Below are positions 4,766-6,120 of a stretch of 6,120 nt of DNA, one piece after another; the stretch's first letter is position 1; the number at the start of each line of letters is the position of its first letter. The stretch comes from an uncultured Eubacterium sp. (GTDB taxonomy: Bacteria > Bacillota > Clostridia > Oscillospirales > Acutalibacteraceae). The translations under genes were made by a program, and so were the position numbers. The DNA lies in NCBI GenBank assembly GCA_902462495.1, contig CABQCC010000086.1, positions 1 to 6,120 on the forward strand, read 5' to 3'. The notes under the pieces were generated by a model that had not been told where the DNA came from, searched no databases, and saw only the letters and a program-made list of their open reading frames with translations.

Positions 4766-6120
4766 ATGAAAATAAGAAAGAAGCTTTTGTCAATCGTAAT
4801 GAGCTTGGTTATTTTGATGGCTTCAATTTTGCCTTTTTCGGCTATGAGTGTATTTGCAAATGATTCAATTCAAATTTTGGATTCTTCTTCAAATTTGGTT
4901 GAAAGTGTTTCGGTTGAAACCAACAACATCACTCTGCCGTTGAAGCAGGCTTTGCAATATTGTGCAACAAATGCAACTCCTCAAAATGTTTTGACAATCA
5001 AAATGCCTGCCGGTGAATACAAAATAACACAAACAAACACCGCAACAAGCAACACTGTCCTTGACCTTACAAACGGTACAGTAATATATAATGACTGCAA
5101 AAAGAGAGGCAATATAATCAATTCTCCAAGCGGATATTACGGTTATGACGGTCTTACCAATTTTACATTGCGCGGCGGTCAGCTCACTTACACCGATGAA
5201 AACGCTAACGAATCTTGTCTTTCGAGAATAGCCCATGCAAACGGCGTAAGATTTGAAAATGTAAAGTTTACAGAGGGCTTCATATCTCACTTTGTAGAGG
5301 TTGCAGGTTCAACAAATGTTGTGTTTGACGGATGCGTTTTTGACGGCTTTACCGGTGATATCGATTCATCAAGCTGTGAGGCTATTCAAATCGACATTCT
5401 TGAAGAAGATGAGCACTTTTCAGGTTTCCCGTTCTATGACGGAACGATGAATAACAGCGTAACCGTTGAAAATTGTACATTCAACAATCTTGTAAGCGGT
5501 GTCGGCACAAAGTCTATGTTCCACGGATATTACCAAAATAATATCACTATCCGAAACAATACTTTTTCAAATTTGACAGGATGTGCTATTTTCTGTTCTG
5601 CGTATGTCAACACAGAAATTTACGGCAACACAATTACAAACTGCGGTGAGGGCATTTATTACTTTATGATGCGCCCCGATTCAAGACTCGGTTCTGTTTG
5701 TGAATATGATAAAAACGGTTTTGTAAACAACGATTGCCAAACACGAATTTTCAATAATAACATCAGCGTAAATTCTACTGATGATGTTTCTGTTGCTTCG
5801 GCTATCTATATTTTCGGAAACAAAGTTACTTCGGCAAAAAAGAAAAAATATGATTCTTATGCTGATGTTGCAAACTATGCGGTAAACAAGATTTCTGTTT
5901 TTAACAATACAATCTACACAACTGCTCACGGTATCAGAATGTATGATACTTTGAATTCAAAAATTCACAATAACACAATTACAAGTTCAAGAACAAACGG
6001 CGGATACGGAATTTATGCAGCAAATTCTTCAAATTCAAATGATATTTATTCAAATACCGTTTCGCAGTTTTCAAACAGTATTTTGATTGCTTCTTCAAGC
6101 GCTAACAACAGAGTTAGAAA
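4766..6120 (+). CDS. Exported right-handed beta-helix repeat protein, 3' end outside the window
   Basis: The frame is open from ATG 4766 to the right edge: 451 codons with no stop. AGAGGT (4753-4758) lies seven bases before the ATG. The N-terminus is a signal peptide (MKIRKK, hydrophobic to about residue 24, likely cut after SVFA at 31). A cap region follows (LPLKQALQYC, then KMPAGEYKI), as in pectate-lyase-like folds. Beta-helix rungs then recur, for example VRFENVKF (161), VVFDGCVF (185), VTVENCTF (232), ITIRNNTF (260), TEIYGNTI (283), TRIFNNNI (326), ISVFNNTI (376), SKIHNNTI (398) and NDIYSNTV (425). The Asn stacks at the turns are typical. Many such proteins bind or cleave polysaccharides, but no catalytic motif is evident here. 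Several rungs carry Cys. No cell-wall anchor is visible, as the C-terminus is missing. Confidence 0.9.
   Translation, partial: MKIRKKLLSIVMSLVILMASILPFSAMSVFANDSIQILDSSSNLVESVSVETNNITLPLKQALQYCATNATPQNVLTIKMPAGEYKITQTNTATSNTVLDLTNGTVIYNDCKKRGNIINSPSGYYGYDGLTNFTLRGGQLTYTDENANESCLSRIAHANGVRFENVKFTEGFISHFVEVAGSTNVVFDGCVFDGFTGDIDSSSCEAIQIDILEEDEHFSGFPFYDGTMNNSVTVENCTFNNLVSGVGTKSMFHGYYQNNITIRNNTFSNLTGCAIFCSAYVNTEIYGNTITNCGEGIYYFMMRPDSRLGSVCEYDKNGFVNNDCQTRIFNNNISVNSTDDVSVASAIYIFGNKVTSAKKKKYDSYADVANYAVNKISVFNNTIYTTAHGIRMYDTLNSKIHNNTITSSRTNGGYGIYAANSSNSNDIYSNTVSQFSNSILIASSSANNRVR

Noticed and set aside
4889..5929. Minus-strand open stretches at 4889-5290 and 5681-5929
   Set aside because: Both are antisense to the continuous beta-helix frame with its promoter, ribosome site and signal peptide. 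Their Cys/Ile/Val-rich translations are shadow-like.

Overview
The window is low-GC DNA that looks like a chromosomal segment of a spore-forming member of the Clostridia, possibly a Ruminococcaceae/Oscillospiraceae-type gut bacterium. The evidence is the sporulation gene spoIIR, the non-mevalonate gene ispE, A/T-rich codon use, AGG-type ribosome sites and sigma-A-like promoters. The genus is a guess; the phylum-level call rests on spoIIR.

Left part (1-524): no convincing complete gene. It holds the possible 3' end of a plus-strand reading frame (stop at 116-118), a strong plus-strand hairpin terminator (214-263), a 7-bp inverted repeat (348-367) and four perfectly phased 11-bp direct repeats (367-410). 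It ends at the 3' end of a tRNA-Leu(UAA) gene (525-611, minus) with its own promoter and terminator. This is how the end of an element integrated by a tyrosine recombinase at a tRNA gene would look, but no integrase is visible and the other end lies outside the window.

Middle part (648-4631): a minus-strand gene train. In order of transcription it is a PHP-family histidinol-phosphatase-like gene broken by one missing base, an Lrp/AsnC regulator, a class I/II aminotransferase, ispE, then an intergenic hairpin and spoIIR. An extended -10 promoter lies at 4651-4659. Genes from the phosphatase to ispE are 12 bp apart or overlap, which suggests one transcript. The hairpin between ispE and spoIIR may end that transcript, and it also buries the spoIIR ribosome site. 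The regulator next to the aminotransferase suggests amino-acid-responsive control. ispE (isoprenoid synthesis) and spoIIR (forespore-to-mother-cell signalling) have unrelated roles and seem to share only position.

Right part (4703-6120): a divergent consensus promoter (TTGACA, 17 bp, TATAAT) drives a plus-strand gene for an exported right-handed beta-helix protein. It has a signal peptide and many Asn-rich rungs, and runs off the right edge after 451 codons.

The points most worth checking are the repeat array next to the tRNA, the single-base break exactly at the GSxH motif of the phosphatase, and the hairpin over the spoIIR ribosome site. I see no clear evidence of a wholly new system in this window.
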